Assembly (NCBI GenBank): GCA_028248455.1
Contig: JAOKHV010000005.1
Location: forward strand, 1 to 64,000
From: Ascidiaceihabitans sp.
GTDB taxonomy: Bacteria > Pseudomonadota > Alphaproteobacteria > Rhodobacterales > Rhodobacteraceae
Direction of reading: 5' to 3'
DNA length: 64,000 bases
Part shown: positions 44,066 through 53,565 of the stretch, piece by piece
Numbering within the stretch: position 1 is the stretch's first letter
Layout: each line of letters begins with the position of its first letter
The notes under the pieces: model-generated
The model's input: the letters and a program-made list of their open reading frames with translations, nothing else
Databases searched by the model: none
Told to the model about the DNA's origin: nothing
Translations under genes and position numbers: made by a program

Positions 44066-44905
44066 ATGGAATGGGCGGCACACGCATCTGATTGGCCAAT
44101 GGCTGACAGTTCTCAATTCATTCTATGCAAACCTCATAAATGGCACGTCCAAATCGCAGGCGATGGCCCCTTGATATTATTGATCCATGGAGCAGGCGGG
44201 GCGACACAAAGCTGGCGGCATTTGTTTCCGCTACTCGCAAAGACCAGTCGCGTGGTTGCGATAGATTTGCCAGGCCAAGGCTTTACCAAATTGGGTGCGC
44301 AAGGCCGCTGCGGTCTGGTTGAAATGGCTCAAGACATCACCCGTTTGTGCGCTGCTCAAGGCTGGAAACCTGTCGCTGTTGTTGGTCATTCAGCTGGTGC
44401 TGCTATTGCGTTGCAGATGAACTTATCTGCAAAAATCATCGGCATCAACGCGGCGCTCGACACTTTCAAAGGTGTTGCAGGTGTGATGTTTCCATTTTTC
44501 GCCAAAACGCTAGCAATGTTGCCGATGGTTGCTGATGTTTTCATTGCAACATCCACACGGGGACAAGGGGTCCAGAGGATGATCGATAGTACTGGGTCCA
44601 AACTGTCAGCCACGGATATCAGGTTTTATCGACGTTTATGCCAAGATCGAAATCATGTTAACGGCACTTTACAGATGATGGCTCAATGGGATCTTTCTCC
44701 CCTTATTAATCGGCTTGGCTCAATTAAAGCGCAGACGCTATTAATAGCAACTGCCAATGACCAAATGGTGCCTGCGGATGTATCGCGTCGCGCGGCAGAA
44801 GCGTTGCCAAATGGCACAGTGCTGCAAACCGCCGATTTCGGTCATCTTGCACACGAAGAAGCACCAGATGTAATCTCAAAAATAGTTACCAAATTTATAG
44901 GCTGA
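44066..44905 (+). CDS. bchO: BchO, alpha/beta hydrolase of bacteriochlorophyll synthesis
   Basis: BchO is an alpha/beta hydrolase associated with Mg-chelatase genes. A role in the BchE-AcsF step or magnesium insertion has been proposed but is not settled. The 279-residue product has an oxyanion region HGAGGATQSWRH, the nucleophile elbow GHSAGA and a C-terminal GHLAHEE with the putative catalytic His. It starts directly after the bchD stop and is the last PGC gene. Confidence 0.9.
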   Translation: MEWAAHASDWPMADSSQFILCKPHKWHVQIAGDGPLILLIHGAGGATQSWRHLFPLLAKTSRVVAIDLPGQGFTKLGAQGRCGLVEMAQDITRLCAAQGWKPVAVVGHSAGAAIALQMNLSAKIIGINAALDTFKGVAGVMFPFFAKTLAMLPMVADVFIATSTRGQGVQRMIDSTGSKLSATDIRFYRRLCQDRNHVNGTLQMMAQWDLSPLINRLGSIKAQTLLIATANDQMVPADVSRRAAEALPNGTVLQTADFGHLAHEEAPDVISKIVTKFIG

Positions 44906-45666
44906 AAAAAGGTTGCGGCTGTCAACTCTGAGGTTAATCACTCAGTCGTCGAAAATTCAACGCAACAAATAAAAGGTTCAATTCCTTAAAATAAGCCCAC
45001 GCAACATTGGACGTGTTTATACTGCCAAAATGATCGGCAAGCGGCAATATGAAACGCAACCGTGCGTTTCATAACTTTCATTTGAAAGCTTTGTCTAGCC
45101 TGAACACTGGACCCGCTGTCAGCCAGCGTTTACGGTAGCACCCAAACGATCACACCATATGATGCGCCCGTTTAAGTCTATATCTGAAAATTAAATATGC
45201 CTCGCTGTGTGCTTAATTACCCTCAAGAGAGGTGTTCGATTTGGTGCAAGATTCAGCGCTATATCAGCTAAATTAAAACGCTCTGGTTCACTGTCGCAAT
45301 AAAGCCCACGAGGATCGCATACTTTTGATCTGGGACGATGTGGCAAGTGATGAATCCACCACTGATCTAGTACCTCCAACTGACCCTGATCTGATGCAAA
45401 TTCTGATGAACGGTAAAGCTTTCACAGACTTAGATGCTGACGGTGATATTACGCTGAATCACAACGCCTGTTCCCCCAAACCCTTACACAAACGGGTTTC
45501 ATCGCCAACGATTAATAGGCTATCGTAATTTTCCTTTGCCATGGTGCTGGAAATTTCCTATACGCCACCTGCTGCTTTGGAATCATTCATAGCGGCACCT
45601 CCATGGGCCTGCGCTGGACGACATCCCGGGCTACGCCATCACACTAACCTTTTAAAGGAGACCCCG
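44906..45666. other. Noncoding interval at the right border of the photosynthesis cluster
   Basis: About 760 AT-rich bases without a convincing gene separate bchO from rpsO. Contents noticed are the hairpin at 45048-45073 and an unsupported short frame (45325-45528). The rpsO promoter should lie in the last part, with its AAAGGAG ribosome site near 45654-45660. No tRNA, insertion sequence or att-like repeat was recognised. Confidence 0.6.
45048..45073. terminator. Perfect hairpin downstream of bchO
   Basis: Eleven-base arms TATGAAACGCA and TGCGTTTCATA enclose the tetraloop ACCG. There is no long T-run. It may end the crtA-bchIDO message or act from the opposite strand; the distance of about 140 bases from the bchO stop leaves this open. 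Confidence 0.5.
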
Positions 45667-45936
45667 ATGTCGATTAAACCAGAAGAAAAAGCACGCTTGA
45701 TGAAAGAATTCGCCATCAAAGAAGGCGATACAGGTTCACCTGAAGTTCAAGTTGCAATCCTGTCTTCACGCATCGCGACTTTGACAGAACACTTTAAAAC
45801 ACACAAAAAAGATAACCACGGGCGCCGTGGTTTGCTTAAGATGGTTGCGACACGTCGTAAGCTGCTGGACTATGCCCGCGCTAAAGACGAAGCACGTTAC
45901 CAATCTATCATTAGCCGTCTAGGCCTACGCCGCTAA
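45667..45936 (+). CDS. rpsO: 30S ribosomal protein S15
   Basis: S15 is a primary 16S rRNA-binding protein of the small subunit. The 89-residue product ([20 protein letters not shown], then [21 protein letters not shown]) has standard length and motifs. ATG 45667 follows AAAGGAG; an in-frame extension to 45541 is rejected. A terminator follows within 25 bases. The usual neighbour pnp lies further on at 48309, separated by inserted genes. Confidence 0.97.
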   Translation: MSIKPEEKARLMKEFAIKEGDTGSPEVQVAILSSRIATLTEHFKTHKKDNHGRRGLLKMVATRRKLLDYARAKDEARYQSIISRLGLRR

Positions 45937-45959
45937 GCGTATCCTGGACTGTAATTCTG

Positions 45960-45991
45960 AAAACGCCCGTTGTTTACAGCGGGCGTTTTTT
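45960..45991 (+). terminator. Rho-independent terminator of rpsO
   Basis: Arms AAAACGCCCG and CGGGCGTTTT with a 10-base loop are followed by further T residues. Confidence 0.9.
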
Positions 45992-46069
45992 GTTGGGCTG
46001 CGTTCGCTGGGCTTAACCCGCAGTGCGGTGGCGTTTCAGATGCGCAACGTACAGAATGTCATCTGAACT

Positions 46070-46087
46070 GTGCAGTTTGAACTGCAC
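46070..46087. repeat. Perfect 8+8 palindrome, possible operator
   Basis: GTGCAGTT-TG-AACTGCAC is a perfect inverted repeat with a two-base centre, lying between rpsO and the decayed YdeI-like gene. A related half-site, ACAGTTTGA, occurs near 46145. No matching regulator is recognised. Confidence 0.45.
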
Positions 46088-46257
46088 GATTTGCGCGGAC
46101 TTAGAGGATTATCCAGAAACTATGCAATTCGCATCTAAATTTGTACAGTTTGACGCGCACACCCGCGTTCACACCTTTTTAACTTCGGCCTCCTGTTAAC
46201 GTTTGAATAGGACCGGTAACTATTGCTTAATGCCTGAGGGACAAAGGAACATGACAA

Positions 46258-46781
46258 ATGGAAAAGGCAGTTTTCTTCACCAACCAAGATGCCTTTGAAG
46301 CGTGGATCAAGAACAACCCAAACGCCACTGAAGTCTGGCTTGGATATCTTAGAAAAGTACGGGGCGCGACAGCATCACGTGGTCTGAATCTGTCGACGCT
46401 GCCCTGTGCATTGGCTGGATCGACGGCATCCGAAAAAGCATCGATAATGAGAGCTATAAGATCCGTTTCACACCTCGCAAGAAGACAAGCGTTTGGAGTG
46501 CAGTGAACGTTAAGAAGGTCAATGAACTGATCGCCCTTGGAAAGATGATGCCGACGGGGTTGGAGCTGTTTCACAACCGGTCAGATGACAAAGGGTGCAC
46601 CTCTGCGGATCGCAATGTACCACTGTCCGAAGAGTTTGAGAAAATCATCAAGGCCAATGACGCGGCATGGCAGGTTCTGTCAAACCTCGCACCCTCTGAT
46701 AGACGCGATTCAATTTGCTGGGTCATCAGCGCCAAAAAAATAGCCTCCGTGCGCGCACGGAGGGCCAATGTTTTAAAATAG
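46258..46781 (+). pseudogene. YdeI/YjbR-like protein gene with a frameshift
   Basis: The start (MEKAVFFTNQDAFEAWIKNN, with TEVWLGYLRK) and the later part (ALCIGWIDGIRK, VWSAVNVKKVNELIALGKM, then the WVISAKK ending) belong to one YdeI-type protein, but they lie in different frames. The frame of 46258 is left at about 46360-46372, near GGGGCGCGACAGC; the correct reading continues as SITWSESVDAA in the third frame. A one-base deletion, or a two-base insertion, would explain it. The full gene would be about 175 residues and its function is unknown. It is either a true pseudogene or a sequencing error. Confidence 0.75.
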
Positions 46782-46811
46782 GCGATTGCGAGTTATGAAC
46801 GGTCGATGCGC

Positions 46812-46979
46812 TTAAGCACTGCGGCCATGACGATGCCGTAAACAACGCGACCAACCAGAGCGACCAAAGCTGGTAATAACGGCAAAGCCAACGCCACGCT
46901 GTTCGCCATTTGTCAGTGCAATCAGGTTGTTCGGACCGAACGCTAAATTGATAGCGAAACAGGCCAGAACGAAAACCAA
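46812..46979 (-). pseudogene. Remnant of a LysE/RhtB-type exporter gene
   Basis: The - strand frame upstream of the desaturase stop reads YLVFVLACFAINLAFGPNNL followed by IALTNG, closely like the first helix and PGPNNLL motif of LysE/RhtB amino-acid exporters. After about 35 residues the frame loses hydrophobic character, and a hydrophobic run (ALVALVGRVVYGIVMAAVL) continues in another frame. Only a fragment of a normal protein of about 200 residues remains and no proper ATG start is present. It is called a decayed fragment with low to moderate confidence. Confidence 0.45.
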
Positions 46980-46997
46980 ATAATGAATAAAGGCGAT

Positions 46998-48026
46998 TTA
47001 GCCATGCTTGAGTTTGTGCGCTGTAGCAAAGGACACCAAACGCTTGTTGGTGCTGTCCCACAGATCAAGGCTAGCGCACTTGAAGCTTTCGCGCAGGTTC
47101 ATGCGGCTGCTGGAATTTGCTAGTTCTTCATGATCGCGCAATACTTCGGTCAATCGGTAGAACGGGATGCGGCTGTACAAGTGGTGTACGTGGTGGATAC
47201 CGATGTTGGCAGAGAACCACTGCAAGATTGGAGGCAGGTCATAGTGTGACGAACCGTGAAGCGCGGCTTCGTGAACTTGCCAGTCATGGTTTTCTTCCCA
47301 ATGTGTCGTTTCAAACTGGTGCTGCACGTAGAACAACCAAACGCCGGTTGTGGCGGCGATCAAAGTTGTTGGAAGGAACACAAGGAACAGGGCCTGCCAG
47401 CCACCAAATTTCACGATGATTGTGAGTAGGATTGCGATGGCCAGATTGGTGCCCATTGCACTTATCCAGTCTTTCTTTTGGCTAAAGTCAGACCACGGAA
47501 TACGGTTAGTCAAAAAGAACAAATAGGTTGGACCAATGCCAAACATTACGATTGGGTGGCGATATGCCCGGTACAACAAGCGGCCCCAGCGGCTGCGCTG
47601 GTGATACTCTTCAACCGTCAGTGTCATCACGTCGCCGATGCCACGTTGATCCAAATCACCTGCGTGGCTGTGGTGAATCGAATGGGTGCGGCGCCATACG
47701 TCGTATGGTGTCAGTGTTAGGATGCCGAGTGCGCGACCGGTCCAGTCGCTGACAGTGCGGTTGTCAAAAAACGATCCGTGTCCACAATCGTGCTGAATGC
47801 AGAACAACCGCAGCAAGAAACAGCCGTTAACAGCGGAAATGCCTAAAGCAGCGATGTAGCTAAAATTTGCGACCCAGCAGGCCAAGACCCACAAAATGAT
47901 GAACGGAACAACACTGACACCCAACTCGAAGCTGCTGCGCAAGCTATTGGGTTCACGGTATTTCTTTAAAATCTGAACCCAATCGCGGGCAGCCATATTC
48001 GAAGAATTATCAGTTTTGTCAGTCAT
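46998..48026 (-). CDS. Membrane fatty-acid desaturase
   Basis: This 342-residue integral membrane di-iron desaturase has the three histidine boxes HDCGH (79-83), HSIHH (115-119) and HHVHH (278-282), with paired hydrophobic segments around residues 36-70 and 195-235. It should introduce a double bond into a membrane acyl chain (DesA/delta-12-like group); carotenoid or other lipid substrates cannot be excluded. ATG 48026 has only a weak ribosome site. The gene sits between rpsO and pnp on the opposite strand, which breaks an otherwise common neighbourhood. Confidence 0.85.
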   Translation of the reverse strand: MTDKTDNSSNMAARDWVQILKKYREPNSLRSSFELGVSVVPFIILWVLACWVANFSYIAALGISAVNGCFLLRLFCIQHDCGHGSFFDNRTVSDWTGRALGILTLTPYDVWRRTHSIHHSHAGDLDQRGIGDVMTLTVEEYHQRSRWGRLLYRAYRHPIVMFGIGPTYLFFLTNRIPWSDFSQKKDWISAMGTNLAIAILLTIIVKFGGWQALFLVFLPTTLIAATTGVWLFYVQHQFETTHWEENHDWQVHEAALHGSSHYDLPPILQWFSANIGIHHVHHLYSRIPFYRLTEVLRDHEELANSSSRMNLRESFKCASLDLWDSTNKRLVSFATAHKLKHG

Positions 48027-48308
48027 ATTCAGCTCGTGATCTTTTTGTGGTTATCCAAGCGCAATACTGCATGCAGCGAAATTAGCAAACCAACATTATA
48101 GTCTCGTTAATCTGTCGCAGACAATTTTGCCCAACACCCCTTCAAAATAGCCCTTTGATCCAATTCCCTTCCCAAGAGCAGTTTTCTACTGTATGGCCGC
48201 GATATCTGAAATCTGTCGCTCGGACTCCGGCGGTTGAATTACAAGATACAGGAGTCAGGGGCAATTCGGCCCCTATGCAAAGGCCAATGGGCCAACAAGG
48301 AAACTTAG

Positions 48309-50450
48309 ATGTTTAACGTAACAAAAAAATCCATGCAGTGGGGCGAAGAGACGCTTACATTGGAAACCGGCAAAGTCGCGCGTCAAGCCGACGGTTCTGT
48401 CATCGCCACATTGGGCGAGACATCCGTTATGGCCAACGTCACTTATGCACGTAAGCAAAAGCCAGGTCAGGACTTCTTCCCTCTGACTGTGCACTACCAA
48501 GAGAAATACTATGCTGCTGGTAAAGTACCAGGCGGCTTCTTCAAGCGTGAGGCACGCCCCACCGAGAAAGAAACACTGACTGCTCGCTTGATCGACCGTC
48601 CAATTCGCCCACTGTTCGTCCCTGGCTTCAAAAACGAAGTTTTGGTGATGTGTACTGTTCTATCCCACGACTTGGTTAACGACCCAGACATGGTTGCGAT
48701 GATCGCTGCCTCAGCTGCGTTGACTATCTCTGGCGCACCATTCCGCGGCCCTATCGCTGCTTGTCGCGTTGGTTTTGAGGATGGCGAATACATCCTGAAC
48801 CCAGAAGTTGACGACATGCAGGACCTTCGCCTGAAGCCTGAGCAACGTCTAGACCTTGTTGTTGCTGGTACTAAAGACGCGGTGATGATGGTTGAATCAG
48901 AAGCTTATGAGCTTTCAGAAGCTGAAATGCTGGGCGCTGTTAAGTTTGCACACGAATCCATCCAACCAGTGATCGACTTGATCGTTGAATTGGCTGAAGG
49001 CGCTGCAAAAGAGCCATTCGACTTCCAAGCACCTGACTATTCAGACCTGTCTGCTGCTGTTGCTAAAGCTGGCGAAAAAGACATGCGCGCTGCATTCGCA
49101 ATTGGTGACAAGCAAGAGCGTACATCCGCTGTTTCAGCAGCTCGCGCTGTGATCATGGATGCGTTGACTGAAGAGCAACAAGCCGATGCGAACCTTGGTT
49201 CTGCAATGAAGGGCCTAGAAGCTGGCATCCTTCGCGGTGACGTTGTTAAAACTGGTAAGCGTATCGACGGTCGTGCGACTGACGAGATTCGCGACATCGT
49301 TTGTGAAACTGGCATGTTGCCACGCACACACGGTTCAGCTTTGTTCACACGCGGTGAAACACAAGGTTTGGTCGTAACAACTTTGGGTACCGGAGACGAC
49401 GAGCAGTTCATCGACGCACTGCACGGCAACTTTAAATCCAACTTCTTGCTACACTATAACTTCCCTCCATATTCAGTTGGTGAAGTTGGTCGTGTGTCTG
49501 GTCCAGGTCGTCGTGAAATCGGTCACGGTAAATTGGCATGGCGCGCTTTGCAGGCTGTTCTTCCTGCTGCAACTGATTTCCCATACACCGTTCGCGTTGT
49601 ATCCGAGATCACAGAGTCCAACGGCTCGTCTTCAATGGCGTCTGTCTGCGGTGGCTCCTTGTCCATGATGGACGCGGGCGTTCCGTTGAAGTCTGCGGTT
49701 GCTGGTGTTGCAATGGGTCTGATCATGGAAGACAACGGCGAATACGCCATTCTGTCTGACATCTTGGGTGACGAAGATCACTTGGGCGATATGGACTTTA
49801 AAGTAGCTGGTACAGAAAACGGTATCACGTCTTTGCAAATGGACATCAAGATCGCCGGCATTACGCCAGAGATCATGGAAAAAGCACTCGAGCAGGCCCG
49901 TACTGGCCGTTTGCACATCCTTGGTGAAATGAACAAATCACTTACTGGCGCGGCTGAATTCTCAGAGCACGCACCACGTATCGAAACCATGCAGATCCCA
50001 ACGGACAAAATCCGTGAAGTGATCGGTTCCGGTGGTAAAGTGATCCGTGAAATCGTTGAAGTGTCTGGCGCAAAAGTCGACATCAACGACGAAGGTATCA
50101 TCAAAATCGCATCTCCAAATGGCGAAGCGATTAAGAAAGCCTACGAAATGATCTGGTCAATCGTAGCTGAGCCAGAAGAAGGCATGGTTTACACCGGTAC
50201 GGTCGTTAAGATCGTAGACTTTGGTGCATTCGTGAACTTCTTTGGCAAGCGCGATGGCTTGGTACACGTTTCCCAAATTGAAAACCGCCGTTTGAACCAC
50301 CCTTCTGACGTCCTTAAAGAGGGCCAAGAAGTTAAGGTTAAATTGTTGGGCTTTGACGACCGTGGCAAGGTACGCCTTTCCATGAAAGTTGTTGACCAAA
50401 CAACTGGCGAAGAAATCGTTGAAGAAAAGAAAGAAGCAGCTGAGGAGTAA
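48309..50450 (+). CDS. pnp: Polyribonucleotide nucleotidyltransferase (PNPase)
   Basis: PNPase degrades RNA phosphorolytically 3' to 5' and is a degradosome partner. The 713-residue protein contains two RNase PH-like halves (for example [19 protein letters not shown]), a KH domain ([20 protein letters not shown]) and a C-terminal S1 domain ([20 protein letters not shown]). An AAGGA site precedes ATG 48309. Codons resemble highly expressed genes. A terminator follows within 40 bases. Confidence 0.97.
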   Translation: MFNVTKKSMQWGEETLTLETGKVARQADGSVIATLGETSVMANVTYARKQKPGQDFFPLTVHYQEKYYAAGKVPGGFFKREARPTEKETLTARLIDRPIRPLFVPGFKNEVLVMCTVLSHDLVNDPDMVAMIAASAALTISGAPFRGPIAACRVGFEDGEYILNPEVDDMQDLRLKPEQRLDLVVAGTKDAVMMVESEAYELSEAEMLGAVKFAHESIQPVIDLIVELAEGAAKEPFDFQAPDYSDLSAAVAKAGEKDMRAAFAIGDKQERTSAVSAARAVIMDALTEEQQADANLGSAMKGLEAGILRGDVVKTGKRIDGRATDEIRDIVCETGMLPRTHGSALFTRGETQGLVVTTLGTGDDEQFIDALHGNFKSNFLLHYNFPPYSVGEVGRVSGPGRREIGHGKLAWRALQAVLPAATDFPYTVRVVSEITESNGSSSMASVCGGSLSMMDAGVPLKSAVAGVAMGLIMEDNGEYAILSDILGDEDHLGDMDFKVAGTENGITSLQMDIKIAGITPEIMEKALEQARTGRLHILGEMNKSLTGAAEFSEHAPRIETMQIPTDKIREVIGSGGKVIREIVEVSGAKVDINDEGIIKIASPNGEAIKKAYEMIWSIVAEPEEGMVYTGTVVKIVDFGAFVNFFGKRDGLVHVSQIENRRLNHPSDVLKEGQEVKVKLLGFDDRGKVRLSMKVVDQTTGEEIVEEKKEAAEE

Positions 50451-50484
50451 ATCCGAAGCCAGTTTTCTAAGACGATAGAAATAG

Positions 50485-50515
50485 AAAAGCCCCAGTGGAA
50501 CCACCGGGGCTTTTT
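50485..50515 (+). terminator. Rho-independent terminator of pnp
   Basis: AAAAGCCCC-A-GTGG pairs with CCAC-CGGGGCTTTT, and the sequence ends in TTTTT, 34 bases after the pnp stop. Confidence 0.9.
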
Positions 50516-50580
50516 ACTTGTCTAACAATTACTATTGGATCTAAGTGCCAGAGCCCAGATGGGCCATGACATTTGTAGCC

Positions 50581-51231
50581 TTAGCTAGGTGCTTTTGTTT
50601 TGCGCAGGTATGGAAGGATCGCTTCGAACTCACCAAATTTTGCCAGCGCATCTTCGTTGCTGACGGTTGGTGGAATGATCACATCTTCGCCTGGCACCCA
50701 GTTTGCTGGTGTTGCCACGCCTTTGGCAGACATTTGCAAACCGTCTAGTGCCCGCAGAACTTCGGCAAAGTTACGGCCCACAGTCATTGGGTAAGTCATG
50801 GACAGCTTCAGCTGTTTGTCTGGGCCGATGATAAATACGGAACGTACTGTCGCGCTGTGCGCCGGTGTGCGTCCGTCTGGCATGTATGCCTCAGCAGGTA
50901 GCATGTCGAAGGCTTTGGAAACTTCTAGCCCTGTGTCTGCAATAATTGGGAAGCCCGCTTTGGCACCAGCAACTTTTTCAATGTCGGCTTTCCACTTTTT
51001 GTGGTCCTCGACGCCGTCGACTGAAACACCAATCACTTTGGTGTCGCGTGCAGCCCATTCATCAGCAAGCTGTGCAACCGCGCCAAATTCAGTTGTGCAG
51101 ACAGGAGTGAAGTCCTTTGGGTGTGAGAACAAGATCGCCCAAGAATCATCAATCCAGTCGTGCAATTGGATCGTGCCGTGGTCTGTTTCCACAGTCATAT
51201 TCGGGATCGTGTCGTTAATACGTAGGCTCAT
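50581..51231 (-). CDS. 1-Cys peroxiredoxin (Prx6 type)
   Basis: This 216-residue peroxiredoxin has the peroxidatic Cys45 in the motif HPKDFTPVCTTEFG. It lacks an obvious resolving cysteine, and the C-terminal dimerisation domain (GVATPANWVPGEDVIIPP) is typical of the Prx6 group. It reduces hydrogen peroxide and organic hydroperoxides in the cytoplasm. AAGGAGT precedes ATG 51231. It converges with pnp. Confidence 0.93.
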   Translation of the reverse strand: MSLRINDTIPNMTVETDHGTIQLHDWIDDSWAILFSHPKDFTPVCTTEFGAVAQLADEWAARDTKVIGVSVDGVEDHKKWKADIEKVAGAKAGFPIIADTGLEVSKAFDMLPAEAYMPDGRTPAHSATVRSVFIIGPDKQLKLSMTYPMTVGRNFAEVLRALDGLQMSAKGVATPANWVPGEDVIIPPTVSNEDALAKFGEFEAILPYLRKTKAPS

Positions 51232-51387
51232 GGTGGTACTCCTTATTTGGTCCAGAATCGGGGCCTATAATAGCCTGAAAAATGTATAGATACGCCCTCG
51301 TCCTTGATACTGATTTAATGTGGTGACACAGTGTTTTCAATTGGAGGCCCAAAGTTAGGGCCACTGCATGTTATCAGGAGAAATGCC

Positions 51388-52827
51388 ATGCTGGAGAAAC
51401 GCGATTTTTTTATCAACGGTGAGTGGGTCAAAAGCCAAGGTGGCACGGACCATCACGTCATCGATCCATCCACAGAAGAACCAACAGCCGTTATCACGCT
51501 AGGTTCTGAGGCAGACACCAACGCCGCGGTTGCTGCGGCGAAGGCTGCGTTGCCAGCATGGATGACCATCCCAGTTGAGGAACGTATCGCTTATGTTTCC
51601 AAGCTGATCGAAGTTTACGAATCCCGCGCCGAGGATTTGGCCGTGGTGATGAGCGCCGAAATGGGTGCTCCTATTTCGATGTCTCGTTCCAGCCAAGTTG
51701 GTGCAGGGTCTTACCACCTCAAGAACTTTATTCGCGCCGCTAAAGGTTTTGAATTCAGCCGCCCGTTGGGATCACACGCGCCCAATGATCGGATCATCTA
51801 TGAACCCGTCGGTGTTGCCGCGTTGATCACCCCGTGGAACTGGCCGATGAACCAAGTGACCCTAAAAGTTGGCGCGGCCGCCATAGCGGGTTGCACTATG
51901 GTGCTTAAGCCATCCGAGGAAAGCCCAATCAACGCGATGGTCTTTGCCGAGATGATGGAAGAGGCCGGCTTCCCCAAAGGTGTGTTCAACATGCTAAACG
52001 GTGATGGTGTTGGCGTTGGCTCAAACCTATCCGGTCACAAGGATGTGGATATGGTCAGCTTCACCGGTTCGACCCGTGCAGGCACGTTGATTTCTAAGAA
52101 CGCCGCCGACACGCTGAAACGTGTGCATCTTGAGCTGGGTGGCAAGGGTGCCAACCTGATCTTTGACGATGCAGACGAAAAGGCCGTGAAGCGTGGCGTG
52201 ATACATATGATGCAGAACACAGGTCAGTCCTGTAATGCACCAAGCCGTATGGTGGTCCAGAAGGGCATCTACGATCAAGTTGTGGCCGAAGCTGCCGCAA
52301 TCGCTGACAAGATCACTGTAGGCCCTGCATCAGAGGAAGGTCGCCACATTGGTCCTGTCGTGAACGAGGTGCAGTGGAACAAAATCCAAGGGATGATCGA
52401 GGTTGGTATCGCTGAGGGTGCCAAACTGGTTTCTGGCGGTCCGGGGCGTCCTGAAGGGCTGAACCGTGGATTTTACGTGAAACCAACTGTCTTTGCGGAC
52501 GTGAATAATCAGATGGCCATTGCGCAACAGGAAATCTTTGGCCCTGTGCTGGCGATCATCCCGTTTGAGACAGAGGAAGAAGCTGTCGAGATCGCCAACG
52601 ACACGCCATACGGTTTGACCAACTACGTCCAAACCCAAGACATGGTGCGCGCCAATCGTCTAGCGACACAACTGCGGTCTGGCATGGTCGAAATGAACGG
52701 CACATCCCGCGCAGCAGGTTCCCCATTTGGCGGCATGAAGCAGTCCGGCAACGGACGTGAAGGTGGTGTTTGGGGGTTGGAAGACTTCCTAGAGGTGAAA
52801 GCCGTTTCTGGTTGGACGCCAGAATAA
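51388..52827 (+). CDS. NAD(P)-dependent aldehyde dehydrogenase
   Basis: This 479-residue ALDH has ITPWNWPMNQ, the Glu site LELGGKGAN and the catalytic cysteine in NTGQSCNAPSR. ATG 51388 follows CAGGAG; the longer frame from 51331 lacks a site. The substrate cannot be told from sequence alone; betaine aldehyde, succinate semialdehyde or general aldehydes are all possible. It is a single gene, divergent from the peroxiredoxin. Confidence 0.9.
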   Translation: MLEKRDFFINGEWVKSQGGTDHHVIDPSTEEPTAVITLGSEADTNAAVAAAKAALPAWMTIPVEERIAYVSKLIEVYESRAEDLAVVMSAEMGAPISMSRSSQVGAGSYHLKNFIRAAKGFEFSRPLGSHAPNDRIIYEPVGVAALITPWNWPMNQVTLKVGAAAIAGCTMVLKPSEESPINAMVFAEMMEEAGFPKGVFNMLNGDGVGVGSNLSGHKDVDMVSFTGSTRAGTLISKNAADTLKRVHLELGGKGANLIFDDADEKAVKRGVIHMMQNTGQSCNAPSRMVVQKGIYDQVVAEAAAIADKITVGPASEEGRHIGPVVNEVQWNKIQGMIEVGIAEGAKLVSGGPGRPEGLNRGFYVKPTVFADVNNQMAIAQQEIFGPVLAIIPFETEEEAVEIANDTPYGLTNYVQTQDMVRANRLATQLRSGMVEMNGTSRAAGSPFGGMKQSGNGREGGVWGLEDFLEVKAVSGWTPE

Positions 52828-52887
52828 GATCTAAAAATTTCTTATTCTGAGCAGAGAGCAATGGAATTTGGTTACCTTCAATCACCC

Positions 52888-53535
52888 CTAAAACGGTGCC
52901 TTCGCCCGTACCCGCAACGACTGCCCATTTTCAGGATGCTTCACACGCAACTCTTCGGCGTGCAGCATCATGCGTGGGAACGCTTGGCTTTGTTCATGTC
53001 CATAAAACGGGTCGCCTAAAATCGGGTGGCCCAAAGCCAACATATGCAAACGTAATTGATGTGTTCGGCCCGTTTTCGGGATCAATCTGATCCGCGATGT
53101 CTCGCCCTGATCCTTAAGCAACCGCCAATCGGTGACAGACGGTTTGCCGGTTTCATGGCAGACCATTTGCAAGGGACGGTTTGGCCAATCGACGATCAAT
53201 GGCAGATCGACAGTGCCTGCCTTTTCCTCGGGTACACCCCAAACATGGGCCACATACATCTTCTTGGTATGACGTTCTTGGAACTGCATAGACAACCAGC
53301 GCTGTGCATGTGGGTTCAGCCCAAAGATCATCACGCCTGATGTGTCGCGATCCAAACGGTGCACCAACAAAGCATGTGGAAACACCTGCTGCACCCGCGT
53401 GATCAGGCAATCCGCCAAATGCTCGCCCCGTCCGGGGACGGAGAGCAGGCCAGCGGGCTTATCGACGGCAATGACATCTGCATCGTCGTGCAAAATGACA
53501 AGCGGATCGTGCGGGGGGATATAGGGTGTTTGCAT
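52888..53535 (-). CDS. RluA-family pseudouridine synthase
   Basis: This 215-residue RNA pseudouridine synthase has the catalytic HRLDRDTSG with Asp, and GRTHQLRLHM downstream. It lacks an S4 domain, which fits the RluA-type dual 23S rRNA/tRNA enzyme (U746 and tRNA U32), though the exact target is inferred. It ends 60 bases after the aldehyde dehydrogenase, on the opposite strand. Confidence 0.88.
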   Translation of the reverse strand: MQTPYIPPHDPLVILHDDADVIAVDKPAGLLSVPGRGEHLADCLITRVQQVFPHALLVHRLDRDTSGVMIFGLNPHAQRWLSMQFQERHTKKMYVAHVWGVPEEKAGTVDLPLIVDWPNRPLQMVCHETGKPSVTDWRLLKDQGETSRIRLIPKTGRTHQLRLHMLALGHPILGDPFYGHEQSQAFPRMMLHAEELRVKHPENGQSLRVRAKAPF

Positions 53536-53565
53536 GCCCTCAGTTCACAGATGTGCGTTTGGTTT

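Noticed and set aside
45325..45528. A 67-codon + strand frame with an EF-hand-like DLDADGD stretch
   Set aside because: No ribosome site, no ATG context, codon pattern unlike neighbours and no family resemblance beyond a few acidic residues.
45541..45666. In-frame extension of rpsO
   Set aside because: S15 has its normal length and a strong AAAGGAG site at ATG 45667.
46227..46574. A 115-codon - strand frame opposite the YdeI-like gene
   Set aside because: Composition (His/Arg-rich) and position mark it as a shadow of the + strand coding sequence.
51331..51387. Upstream start for the aldehyde dehydrogenase
   Set aside because: The CAGGAG site and family N-terminus support ATG 51388.
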